A DNA stretch of 64,000 nt, from the NCBI GenBank assembly GCA_030533445.1, contig CM060071.1:4694520-4758519 (forward strand), read 5' to 3'. The notes beneath the pieces are model-generated. The model made no database searches. It was given only the letters and a program-made list of their open reading frames with translations, and had not been told where the DNA came from. Both the position numbers and the translations under genes were made by a program. The stretch comes from Cyprinodon diabolis (lineage: Eukaryota; Chordata; Actinopteri; Cyprinodontiformes; Cyprinodontidae). Shown here piece by piece: positions 44,176 to 54,638 of the stretch (position 1 is the stretch's first letter; the number at the start of each line of letters is the position of its first letter).

Positions 44176-47034
44176 GGGGGGGGGCTTATTTTATGGGCCT
44201 CACCACGGTCGGCCTCCTCCATCCCCTCTCGCATCTAGACATTGAGGGTTTAGGGTTGTCGAAGGGAGGGGGGGTGCTGGCACCGTCTATCTCCTGGAGG
44301 GGGGGTGGACTGTGCCGGACACCCCCTCTTGTTACTCCCAGTTTTAATCGCATCTGAGAGCAACACGCAACAACACCACATTCGAGCGGCCGCAGGGAGG
44401 ATCGGGGACTTCTCACACCCCTGTTCTCCGGCTGCCGCCCGGAGTCTGGGGCCTGGAGGAAGAGCAAGCCACCTGGTCCGTGGTCTTGGCTGGGGCCGGC
44501 TGTGGGGCCTAGGTGGCCTGCCGGTGGCGGGGCTGTCACCTCTGCTCTCCCCAAAGAAGGTTGGATGGAGGGGCATGAAGTGCCTGGTTGAAGCGTTTTT
44601 TTTTTTTTTTTTTTCGGGAGGGGGCGGTTCTGGTTGGGTGGCCTGCGAGGGATGGGGGGGCCCCGGTCCCGGGGGGGGGGGCTCTTGCTGGGGGTGGTCC
44701 GGTCCGTGTGCGGGGTGGGGGGCCGGGCTTGAAGCAGGAATGAGATGGGTTGGTGTGGCGGTGTCGCCGCTCCCCTCCCCCCACATCCGGATTTTAGGTT
44801 CACTTATTGGGTCATCCGATAGTCCCGGAACCAAGCACCGGTGTCACCGGGTTTTTGCTCCTGGTATTATTGGATGTGAGTGTTATGTGTGAATGTGTGT
44901 CCTCGTTGTTATTTTCTTTTTTTTTTTCTCTGTGGTACGAGTGGGGGCACTAGGGAGGGAAGGCATGATTGAGATGGTATGTGTTTTTTTTTTTTCTCCC
45001 AGGTTGGAATCTCAACTGCCCCCTCTCCCAAATACATCTCAAGTCTCAGCTAAGTGTGGAGCCCATTCCCCCCGTCCTGCTCTCCCTCCGCTGGCTGGCG
45101 TCGGGGCTCACCGGTGCACTGGTGGAGCTCGGGGTCTGGGGGTGGATGCCCGGGGGGCTGCTGGCTCATTCCGATGGCCCCGGCCGGCCGGGGCTTTGCT
45201 GGGGCTCCTGTCTGGGGGTCGGGCGCCCTTGGGGCCTCGGATCCCTGGGGCCCGGGACTGGATCCACTTCAGGGTGGGGCTGGGTGTTGTTCGGGGATTT
45301 TCGGTGTCGGTGCCTTCGCTACGATGCCGGTTCCTGGGCGGTGTTTTTTTCCTATGCCGGTTCTGTGGTATCGGGGGGAGGGGAGCTGCACGGCATTGTG
45401 GGGTGCGAGTCTTGGGTCCTCTTTTGGGCTCCGGTTTTTCCGCTCGCATTTCTCCTCTTGCATATTTATTTTAATTGTAATTATTATTAATTAATTTATT
45501 TATTTATTTACTTATTTATTTATTTTTTCTTTTTTTTTTTTTCTATCTTTTTCTTCCTCGGTGGGGGGGAGCGGTTGCAGGCGGGTCGGTGTCTGGTGTC
45601 CACTGTCGCATTGTGGGGGCTCCTTTTTTTGGGGGGGGGGGGGGTTTGGCATGTCTGTTTTCTCGGGAGACGGGCGGACCTGCTGGGTGGGGATCCTGCT
45701 GGCGGCGCGCCGCTGGTGTGTGGGGGTCCGGGCGGCTCCGGCGGGGGTGGTGTTGGGGGGCCGGTGTGGGCGGGCTGGCTGCGCTGATTGGGTATTCGGA
45801 TGGGTTTTCCCTCTTGGAGGCATGGCGGAGCTGCTTTGTTCCCGCTGATCGCGGCGGGTGGGGCTGCGGGGCGGGTGGGGGTTGGAGTGGCTCTGGCCGG
45901 CGCGCGTTGGGGGGCCGGGGCGGCGGAGATGCTCTGGCCGCGTGTCGGGGCCTGGTGCGGGCGGTGGGGGGGTGGTCGACAGACGTGTTTTTGCAGCTTT
46001 GGCTTCGTCCGGTGGGGGAGCGGCGTGGTTCGCTCCGCTATGGCTTTGTGCTGCCCCTCGGGCTGCTGGGGGGGGGGGGGGGGGGGGTGTTTGCGCCGGC
46101 TGCGGTCTGCTCTTCTTGCGGTTTTGCGCCAGGCGGCTTTTCTGCTCTTGGGTTGATTCTGTGCGCGGTGTGTTGCGTTGCGCGCTGTTGGCGTCAGTCT
46201 TGGTGGGGTGGGGCTGCGCTTTTGGCCAGGGGGGCATTTTGGGGGGGTCCCGCGGCGCTCGTGGCCGGTTCGCGGCGGATGCGTGTTTTTCCTGGGTGGT
46301 GCGGTCGCGGTGGGTGTTGCGGCCGGTCGCCGGGGCTTGGTGCCGGGGGGCGGGGCTGGTTTCTGGGGCTGGCCCCTCCTTGATGCCTCCGCTTCTGGGG
46401 TCCCTTTGGGCGCCTGGGGCTTTGGGTCTCCCGGCACTGGACTCAGGGCTCTGGGGGGTGTGCCTCTCCGGCTCTCCACAACCACTATTGAGCGTTTTTC
46501 TATGGTTAAAACTTTACATGCACAAGTCACCCTCACAAACAACTACAGGTGCTTAGAGATTCACTTCCAAACAGAAACCCCACATTCATATCTTCAGGTA
46601 ACACAGAGTACATGTCAGAGTTAACAATATTACTTTAGCAATAGTTTCAAGGTGTTGCTTTATTGTATATCTCGTACCGTGTCTTTTGGTTGTGCTGTTC
46701 TTTTTTCATCTCGTTACAGGTGATGAAGCAGACTGAAAATGTTTTGTCATTGTTTCCTTTCTATCTCCTCTTTCTTTCATCTTTTGTCCCTTTTTTTTTT
46801 TCTTTTCCTTTTTCTTCTTCTGTTTTTCTGCTCTACTTACATTGCAGTGTCCATATGAACTGTAAAACTCCCTGCATAATTATAATAAAGCAATTTATAT
46901 GCATGAAACAAGTGGAGCAGTATGGCTATTGCCATACCGCTACAATTGTGAAAGTAAAATCTGTTGGGCTCCTTTTGGCATCAAGACAATTATTCTTATT
47001 GCCACCTTGCCTGACAGGACACTGTAAAAAAAAA
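44176..47034 (+). mobile_element. GC-rich poly(A) retroposon in the ERV LTR
   Basis: The target duplication AAAACCCTG is at 44167-44175 and 47035-47043. The insert ends in an A-run merging with the duplication, so it arrived by target-primed reverse transcription. The first 2.3 kb is extremely G-rich on the plus strand. The last 0.5 kb is T-rich and then AT-rich, with an AATAAA near 46884. No RT motif was found. Long open frames on both strands (up to 340 codons) are compositional. It may be a LINE with its ORFs deleted, or a non-autonomous passenger. I cannot name the family. Confidence 0.75.
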
Positions 47035-47107
47035 AAAACCCTGTCTCTGTGTTGATTATTTCCTCTTAATCTTTTAAACTCACATTTCTCTGGATTAAAA
47101 CCCAACA
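47035..47107 (+). repeat. ERV 5' LTR, second part
   Basis: AAAACCCTGTCTCTGTG through GATTAAAACCCAACA, equal to the last 73 bases of the 3' LTR apart from one extra T. Confidence 0.9.
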
Positions 47108-47111
47108 TTTT

Positions 47112-47131
47112 TGGTGCTGAAACTCCGGGAG
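47112..47131 (+). promoter_or_regulatory. ERV primer-binding site, tRNA-Phe-like
   Basis: TGGTGCTGAAACTCCGGGAG begins four bases after the LTR. The vertebrate tRNA-Phe primer site is TGGTGCCGAAACCCGGGA, so this differs by one substitution and one inserted T. The assignment to Phe is by eye. Confidence 0.6.
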
Positions 47132-47309
47132 TCAAGATCCAATTGTCCAGGACCGTGCGGGACCAAGGCCAAGAAACTGTCGACAGCCGTCCACCCTTTG
47201 CCGGACGGAGCTAATAGGTTGGTCCAGCCCTGCCCTGGACATCCTGGTGATGACTCAAGCTGAGGACTGATCTGCACAGAAAGGGTAAGCCTAAAGCTTT
47301 TGATCAAAA

Positions 47310-47735
47310 GTTGGTCTGGGACCATGTGAAAGCTATAACTAGTTGTAGTCGCTAGAATATTTGACAAACATGGTTTGTTGTGAGAGATCTGGGATCGGTA
47401 TTCTGTGCGTTTTGGGTCTGGGACCCTCTGTGTGAAAGCTATAACTAGTTGTAGTTGCTAGAATATTTGACAAACACGGTTTGTTGTGAGAGATCTGGGA
47501 TCGGTATTCTGTGCGTTTGAGTCTGGGACTCTGTGTTGTTCTCGAGATAGTAAGGTTTGCAGCTGCAGCAGGGATATTTGACGAAACCAAGTTTTGTTGA
47601 CAGATCTGGGATCTGGGTATTCTGTGCATTTGAGTCTGGGACTCTGTGTTGTTCTCGAGATAGTAAGGTTTGCAGCTGCAGCAGGGATATTTGACGAAGC
47701 CAAGTTTTGTTGACAGATCTGGGATCTGGGTATCC
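47310..47735 (+). repeat. ERV leader tandem repeats, about 105-113 bp, four units
   Basis: Two units start at about 47322 and 47418 (GTGAAAGCTATAACTAGTTG). Two related units start at 47524 and 47637 (GGGACTCTGTGTTGTTCTCG). All contain ATATTTGAC, then TTTGTTG, AGATCTGGGATC and TATTCTGTGC. They lie between primer site and the gag region. Confidence 0.85.
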
Positions 47736-50580
47736 GGTCCGTGCGAGGGCCTGGAGCTGGAGACTCCAAAGTGTACACGATAAATGTTTTTTTGTTTAGT
47801 TTTTTTGTCTATGTTGGTTAAAATAAAAAATATTTTAGGCCTTAGAATAGGTGTGTGTGACTGTGTGGGAGTGTGTCAGGAAACAATCGAACCTTTCAGG
47901 TTCTGTTGTTTCATATTAAAACAGCAGGGGTTAATACAGTACAACTCTTGTGGATGCAGAGGCAAGAATTTCTCACCTGAAAAGGTAGAAGCAGAAATTA
48001 CCACAACAGTGTTTGGGTGCTGTCCTGCTGAATAAACATCCAGTGCGTAGAATACCCTGGGTGTTTGTACTGGACTAAATTCTTTCAAATGGGAAAGGTC
48101 AAAATAAATTAGAGATAATTTAGAATCTACGATTAGAAGTTGTAGAAGTGCAGGATCCAACAAAAAATAAAAAATAATAATAATAATAATCACTTAAATA
48201 TATAGTTTGGAAAAAATATGGGTTTGAGGGACGCCTCTATTCCAAGATAAAATAATAAGAACTAAATGATAAAATAATAGAACTAAAGTGAGTCAGGGAG
48301 GTAAAAGAATTAAAAAGGATGGGTTCAGGGAAGAGTATAGAGAAGATCATAAAGGGGATCTAAAATTTGTGTCAGATTGATCCAAGTAATTTAAAAAACT
48401 TGTAGGAGTGGAAGTTAGAGTATGATACATGCACAAAGCAGATACGATGAAAACCTAAATAAATAGATCTAATGTTGTGTTTGTCCGGTTTTAATATTAT
48501 GTGTTTCTATGTTTGTGGGTCTTTTAATTTTTTTGTGTGTCCAAAAAATAATGAAACACAGTTTAGAGGGAGACAGCTTACATCTGCATAAGCGCGCAGG
48601 GGGGGTGTCAGTGGAGCGATGACTGCAGCATTGTTCCAATTTACAGCCTTCCTAATGCGTCTGCAGGGTCTCCTAAACTATCATTTCGGAACCAAAATTT
48701 AAAAATTAATAACCCACAAGAAAATTATTTTAGTCATGCAAGCTACATTCAGGGAATAATAAAATTTTTTTTAGAGGGATTAAATAAGTGGATTGTGCAA
48801 GCTAAAACATAGAAACAGCTATGAAGCAAAGTTTGGACCATAATTGGGCTAAAGGGAGGGGCCGGTGGTCACAGGGGAAAAACAAGGGGTCACGTAGAAA
48901 ACACAATAGGTGTTTGAGCAAATGGGGGACCAGGAAGAAAGAGTCCACAAGGGAAGTTCTTCATCTGAGTGTGAATAGGTGTTTGAGCAAATGGGGGACC
49001 AGGAAGGAAGAGTCCACAGGGGAAGTTCTTCATCTGAGTGTGAATAGGTGTTTGAGCAAATGGGGGAGCCATTAAAATAGTAGATGTGTATGAAGCATGG
49101 GGGATATTAAATGCATTAAAGGCAAAAACATGAATAGTTTTAACAATTATTAGACAAGCAGTTAGACTTATATGCAATATAAGTAAAATTTGCATTCAAG
49201 ATAATGTAGGACTAAAACCATTGCAAGGTTCTACGTTTTTTTAATATCACCAACTCACCACATTAATTTGTTAGGATGGGAATTTATGGGAAAATTAAGC
49301 AATTTTTCCCAAACAGGGGGGCATGAAGGCCGAATGTGTGGAACATATAAATAGCGTTTCAATAAAATCTACTTGTGTCTATATACACTATGCTAGAAGC
49401 ACATTGTCAGATCCACTGGATGAAAGTCTGTTAGTTGAACAGTAGAAAACTTTGAATTTGTGCAAAACAGTTTCTGAAAAAAGACATTACTATAATGGCT
49501 ACACAAATTATGTACATAGATGGGGGTTCTTAGCAGCAGTTACTGCACCACACAAACAAGGCTGGTTTTATAGCCCTAACACAGAACTATGGAAGCAGCC
49601 TTATAAAATTCTGTTCAATACAGAAGCTTGGGTCCAAGATTTAGCATGAGATAAAAGAACTCAGCATTCTTTGCTATCACAATTTGATGAAAATGATTTC
49701 AAAGATATTCCAAATGCATTGTGGTATACAAGAAGAATTGATGCAAGACTGTTGACAACTATAGATTTAGCTGAAATAGTTCCTAATACAGGCCAAGGAT
49801 AAAACAATATCTGCTAGAATGTGAAGCAAAGGAAAGTATAAACTAGTTATACAAATTTTAGTAGGTGCAGAAATAAGTTTGTTGTTTGGGCCATGTTATT
49901 TCGGAGGAGGGTGAAAAGCTACAAGGGTATCTTTTTGGAGTTGAGCAATGACTGCAGGGCTTAGATTCCACATTATGAAAAAATAAATAAACTCAGCCTT
50001 TCTTAAGTTTTTTTTATTTATTTATTTTTTTATGACACACTAATAGCTATGTCAGAGAAGCAGACAGCGGTTCGCAGAGCAGAATGTGGAACTTTTCTCA
50101 GCAACTGTCTTAGCTTTGTAGACTTATCAAAAGCCGTGCATCCAAACAGCTGGTGGTTAAGCAAGTTATATGACCTTTGTGTTGTTATATTCTCATGGTG
50201 ATACGCTCATACCTGTAGTGTCTTACTTTTAAGGGTTAAAGAGGACCCGTCTAAACAACGGTTCCCCCATATTCTTATTCTTTAGTTGGATATATTTATA
50301 TATATATATATATATATATAACTGTAATTGGAGCATCTAGCCAAAGCAATTTCCCTCTGAAATGATTCTGATTCTGACAAAAACCAGCAGCTATTTTGAT
50401 CCATGAAATTATCATGTCTCAAACAGGGGGGAGTTATGATGAATATAGTGTAGTAACACACACAGGTGTGTAACTACTACTGCTCACATGTTGTGAATAC
50501 AATTCACAAGCAAATCAGAAAACTAAGTGAATTCTGAAACTGTTCAAATACGGAACTGTTCAAAGAACATGTAATCTGCC
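47736..50580 (+). other. ERV interior, degenerate
   Basis: No intact gag or pol is left. A 69-bp in-frame repeat lies at 48905-49072. Near 49250-49300 the reading HINLLGWEFMGKLSNF resembles the protease-RT junction of retroviral pol, with low certainty. A 65-codon frame at 49452-49649 and its broken continuation to about 49800 could not be assigned. An A/T-rich (TA)n lies at about 50290-50322. Confidence 0.4.
48905..49072 (+). repeat. 69-bp tandem repeat, 2.4 units
   Basis: Units start at 48905, 48974 and 49043 with AATAGGTGTTTGAGCAAATG. A period of 69 keeps the reading frame (23 codons, NRCLSKWGT...), so an 84-codon frame spans it without being evidence of a gene. Confidence 0.85.
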
Positions 50581-50609
50581 CAGAGCTCCTTTTTTGTTTC
50601 CCCACAGGA

Positions 50610-50815
50610 AGGCCTGAAGCTTGGAGACCGAGAGCTGGTTAAAATCATCAAAGGGAAGAGTTGGGAAGCTCCGAGTTAGGAAGGACCCTACATAGTGCAA
50701 CTAACAACCCCCACCACTGTGAAGATCCAGGAGAGAAACACTTGGATCCACCAGAGTCATTGTAAACTGATTAAAAAATGTTCCTCAGCAAAAAAGCCCA
50801 GTTACTTTCACAGGG
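50610..50815 (+). pseudogene. pol: retroviral integrase C-terminal remnant
   Basis: Reads LKLGDRELVKIIKGKSWEAP, a stop near 50678, then [19 protein letters not shown] and [12 protein letters not shown]. The W-x-G-P-Y and T-P-T-x-V-K pattern, followed by W-I-H-x-S-H-x-K, is the C-terminal domain of gamma/epsilon-type retroviral integrases. The catalytic core upstream is deleted. Confidence 0.7.
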
Positions 50816-51233
50816 ACCCCACAACTAAGGTATAGATCTGTGGTGAAGTCCAGCTTCAAAGGGGTTTGTTTTTTTAGGACCAATCGTCTCAACGCTGGTG
50901 AAGAAACCAACCTAACCCAGTCTTTTAGAGTCCGGTTGGTGGGTGTTTCCTTGGACGGACTGGCGAAGATCTGGAAAAACCAAAGTGGTTTTGCTGCCCG
51001 GTGATGACTGTTGGACCGGTGTTCCTAGGAACTCAAACTGACTGTCTGAAACAAAGGAAGAGCAGGATGATTTTTGATGGATCCACAGCAAGTCATCCTA
51101 CAGTTCCAAGATGTGGTGGCAGCATTCCAAGCGCGTTGCTGAAGATTTGAACAAAACAGACTGTTATGTTTGTACTCATATTCCTACTCCTATGAATACA
51201 ATATGAATTGAAAGATGCTGATTTTTATGTATA

Positions 51234-51245
51234 AGAGGAGGGAAA
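51234..51245 (+). promoter_or_regulatory. ERV polypurine tract
   Basis: AGAGGAGGGAAA immediately precedes the 3' LTR. Confidence 0.75.
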
Positions 51246-51647
51246 TGTTAGAGTGATAATTATAAAATTATTGTGTGGACATATGAAACATTGAAAGAAA
51301 GAAGATGCTACATTTGTATCCTGTGATTCAACCAGAAGGGTCATAAACTTTTATGACCTCCAGCAGGTCATGAGGCAGAATCACACGGTTGTGTGACTAA
51401 CCCTATCTTATTACCTGCATCCTCCCAGATAATCATTACTGGGTCTTCTGTTTCAGGCCCGCCTTATGATGTTGTAAACTGTTAATAAAAGGCTTTGCCA
51501 TGAAGGGATCTGTGTGAGAAGGGGCTGGTTTCGGAGTCAACACCTTCTCTCCGCTTCTGCAGACGCTGACGTCACAAAACCCTGTCTCTGTGTTGATTAT
51601 TTCCTCTTAATCTTTTAAACTCACATTCTCTGGATTAAAACCCAACA
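51246..51647 (+). repeat. ERV 3' LTR
   Basis: 402 bp, TGTTAGAGTGATAATTATAA to GATTAAAACCCAACA. It is uninterrupted, differs from the 5' LTR at a few positions, and is followed by the ATCAG target duplication. Confidence 0.92.
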
Positions 51648-51652
51648 ATCAG

Positions 51653-52935
51653 CATAATTTAACAACTACGAAAAGTTAATGCTAACATCTTTATTTACAG
51701 ATTTTCTGTAGCAGTTGTGCATTTGTAGATTCTATATGCATCTTTAAACTATACTCCTCAAACAGTCTATCATAACTATGTATGTTACAGTGCTTAATGC
51801 ATAGACATATGATGCTGTCACTTTATCAACTTAGAGTAAAGGAAACAATTATTGTATTCTCAATGTAATGTAAGTTCAAAATGAGATAACGCTGTAAACC
51901 AGGGTAGTCAAATAATTTCTTCCACAACTGTCTTTCTACATCCAACTGAACGTGTGATGCAGATGACAGTATGGAGCTGCAGCCAACCATATTTCAGTCC
52001 CATGCTATGCATCTAACCATCAAAATATGATGGTTACCTACAAAAAATAATAATTACAGAAATAATCTGCTGAAATTTCAGCTGGAGAAGGGGAGCTGGA
52101 CTTTTGAACTGTGAGGATATCAGACTTTTATGAGATGCAATGGACAGATACAAGGCTGCGATTTATTTCTCTGGCGAGGTCTCTTCATCCATTGGGAAAA
52201 CAGAAGAGTGGAAATGTGAAGTATGAAAAGGAACAAAGAATGGGAGTAAAATAAATGGGAGAAAACTGAAGAAAAAGATGAGAGCTTTGGGGTTTGTTGA
52301 ATTATTTTCATTCACTACCATTAAGTTGATGTCAGAGAAAAAGAGAAGCAGACAGCAGCGTTCACATTCCACTGCGGAGATTTGAGTCTCCAGCTAGAGC
52401 AGTGAAACCACCTTCTTCTTTAACATCTTATGCTCTTAAAAGTTTGCACTGAATGTAACCTGAACTCAAAGAATCACTTTATATTAGAATATCACAGAAA
52501 GTGAATCATTGCACCCTAGTCCATATGAGGTTGATAACACCAAAAATGTAAAGCATGGGACATGTATTTAAACAGTTAATTGGACTTCCAGTTTTATGCA
52601 TGTAAGCTCTAAACACATGACTGATTTTAGTGGTTTTGGCCAAACAGCAGTTAGGGGTGTCAGTTTATTGGTGAAACCACAGAATCTTGGTCTGAGGGCT
52701 GAAAGCTGTTTTACTATTAACTCAAAAAATAAATGTGGGTTATTGTATTCGCATCACTTACTTAGATTATGTTCTGATGGTGCCATTATGCTGGGTTTGT
52801 GTTTAAAACCATCTGCCTGAGGTTTAAACTGTGTTACTGCATTTGATTTTTTTTAAAGCATCCGAGCTATCATGGGGAATATCTGCTACTGAAGGAGGAA
52901 CAGAAGAAATCATCCAGATCTTTTCAGCAGAACAT
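51653..52935. other. no gene recognised
   Basis: AT-rich noncoding sequence between the ERV and the next LINE copy. No supported motif was found. Confidence 0.4.
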
Positions 52936-53930
52936 GAATTCAATTCTATTCAGTTTATTTCTATAGCACCAATTCACATCATGTCATCTCAAGGCACTTT
53001 CCAGTTCACCAGATCATCCAGGCAGATTGATTCAAATTATCTATCTAAGGAAAACCAGCTGATTGCATCGACTCATTGACTCTTCAGCAATCCCTCACTC
53101 TAAGGATGCTTGTAGCGACAGTGGTAAGGAAAAAATCCCTTTTAACAGGAAGGAACCTCCAGCAGGACCAGGCTCAGTGTGAGCGGCCATCTGCTGAGGC
53201 CGACTGGGGTTTAAGGAGACAGAAGCAGACATAGAAAAAGAAGCATAGATACAAAAGGAAACTGTAAAAGGCGGCCCCGTCCAGGAAACAGACAGCCAGG
53301 CAGACGAGCTCAACTCCCATGTCAGACGATGAAGAGAGCAGATCCATCCAGTCACAGTCAGAGAAACAGGACCACACTAAAAAACAGGTAGATCTCCAAC
53401 ATCTATAAACAAAGGTGTTTATGGCAGCACCACAACTGATATTTCTCTCCAGGATGGAGTCACAGCCAAACAGGAACAGATGAAGCGAAGCTACTATGAG
53501 AAAAAGCAGAGAGAGCAGAACGCTACAGATTGAGCTGACAGATTCTGCAGAGTGGGGGAATAGAGATAGAATGAAGCAGAATGATGAAATGGGGGTCCCC
53601 ATGTCCTCCAGCAGTCTAAGCCTATAGCAGCATAACTATAGAGATAGCTCAGGATAACCTGAGCCACTCTAACTATAAGCTTTATCAAAAAGGAAAGTTT
53701 TAAGTCTACCCTTAAAAGTAGACAGGGTGTCTGCCTCACGGACTAAAACTGGTAGTTGGTTCCACAGGAGAGGAGCCTGATAACTAAAAGATCTGCCTCC
53801 CATTCTACTTTTAGAAATTCTAGGAACCACTAGTAAACCTGCAGATTGAGAGTCAAGTGCTCTGTTAGGAACGTAAGGAACAAAAAAACCCTAAAACTTT
53901 TATTAGAGATCTTGTGTCACGGGATCACAT
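52936..53930 (-). mobile_element. L2/Rex-like LINE 3' end (copy 3)
   Basis: The minus-strand tail (AATTGAATT-type) is at 52936-52950, followed by the shared UTR blocks. The ORF2 C-terminus is readable at about 53930-53690 (GRSFSYQAPLLWNQ, VREADTLSTF, LKTFLFDKAYS). It is 5'-truncated like the other copies. A deleted hAT is inserted just beside it. Confidence 0.75.
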
Positions 53931-54009
53931 CCTACATGTTGATATCATTAGGGGGGGGATTTACCATTAGGCAATACTAGACAGTTGCCTAGGGCCTCAA
54001 GTTCCTGGG

Positions 54010-54623
54010 TGTCATGATTGGTTCAGGAAGACCCAATATGCAGAACACCACGGAGACGGAAACTGGAGTAAAAGTTAACAATGTTTATTGAACAATGGAA
54101 CAATGAAAGAGTCAGGTACTGGTTCACTTCTGGGGATCTGGTTCACAGGTAACTGGAAAGGAGACAGTTCAGTTAGCCACGTAGCTGGAGAATGTGGAAA
54201 TGTTATCTTCAGAGATCTACCTTGAAGAATCCGGGTTTGGCTTTGAGAGAGGCACTGTTGGTTCCAGAGACTGTTTGATTCAGCAGAGTTCAGTTTCAGC
54301 TTCAGCGTCTTGCATCTAACGATAGGACAGACCTTGGTTTTCCAGCTCTTAGTCCAGAGCAGCATGGGAAAATCCAGAGAAGGTTCTTCAGGTTTGGCTC
54401 TGAGGGCAGGCTCGACAGGTTAAGCTCATCCAGAGCTTACAGGACAAAAACAGGTTTCCAAACTGGATAAACACTGCGGCGTTGATGCGAGGTCTGAGGG
54501 CTGCTTATATGGTGGAGGATCCTCCTGATGATGAGATGGGTTTCAGGTGTGTCGAAGGCTCAGCTCAGGAGGATCCACAGTGAACTCTGCTGGAGACAGG
54601 TGGTACAGCTCCAGATCCCAACA
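54010..54623 (-). repeat. element B 3' LTR
   Basis: 614 bp, the same length and by eye the same sequence as the 5' LTR. Poly(A) signal at 54084-54089 (TTTATT on plus). Self-priming block at 54470-54480. Confidence 0.95.
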
Positions 54624-54638
54624 GTACCCCCCCCTCAA
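54624..54638 (-). promoter_or_regulatory. element B polypurine tract
   Basis: TTGAGGGGGGGGTAC in element sense, adjoining the 3' LTR. It overlaps the pol stop region. Confidence 0.75.

Larger units (their letters stand above)
43834..51647 (+). mobile_element. endogenous retrovirus, largely deleted inside
   Basis: LTRs TGTTAGAG...CCCAACA lie at 43834-47107 (split) and 51246-51647. The target duplication ATCAG is perfect at 43829-43833 and 51648-51652. A tRNA-type primer site follows the 5' LTR and a purine tract precedes the 3' LTR. The internal region is only about 4.1 kb and has no long open frame. The only strong protein match is an integrase C-terminus. The priming system (tRNA-type) and 5-bp duplication set it apart from the sushi elements. 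It is an inactive relic. Confidence 0.85.

Noticed and set aside
44186..46556. Long open frames on both strands (up to 340 codons, proline/arginine- or glycine-rich)
   Set aside because: They overlap each other in several frames of extremely G-rich DNA. No domain or codon pattern is visible, so stop-codon scarcity explains them.
47310..47735. CRISPR-like array
   Set aside because: The repeats are adjacent and about 110 bp without spacers, in an animal ERV leader.
48821..49075. 84-codon repetitive frame as a gene
   Set aside because: The 69-bp repeat keeps the frame by its period. No motif was found.
49452..49649. Retroviral envelope assignment
   Set aside because: It lies before the integrase remnant, opposite to normal gene order. 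No signal peptide, furin site or fusion motif could be seen.
54075..54365. 96-codon frame repeated identically at 59078-59368
   Set aside because: It lies inside the LTRs of element B. The duplication reflects LTR identity, not a gene.
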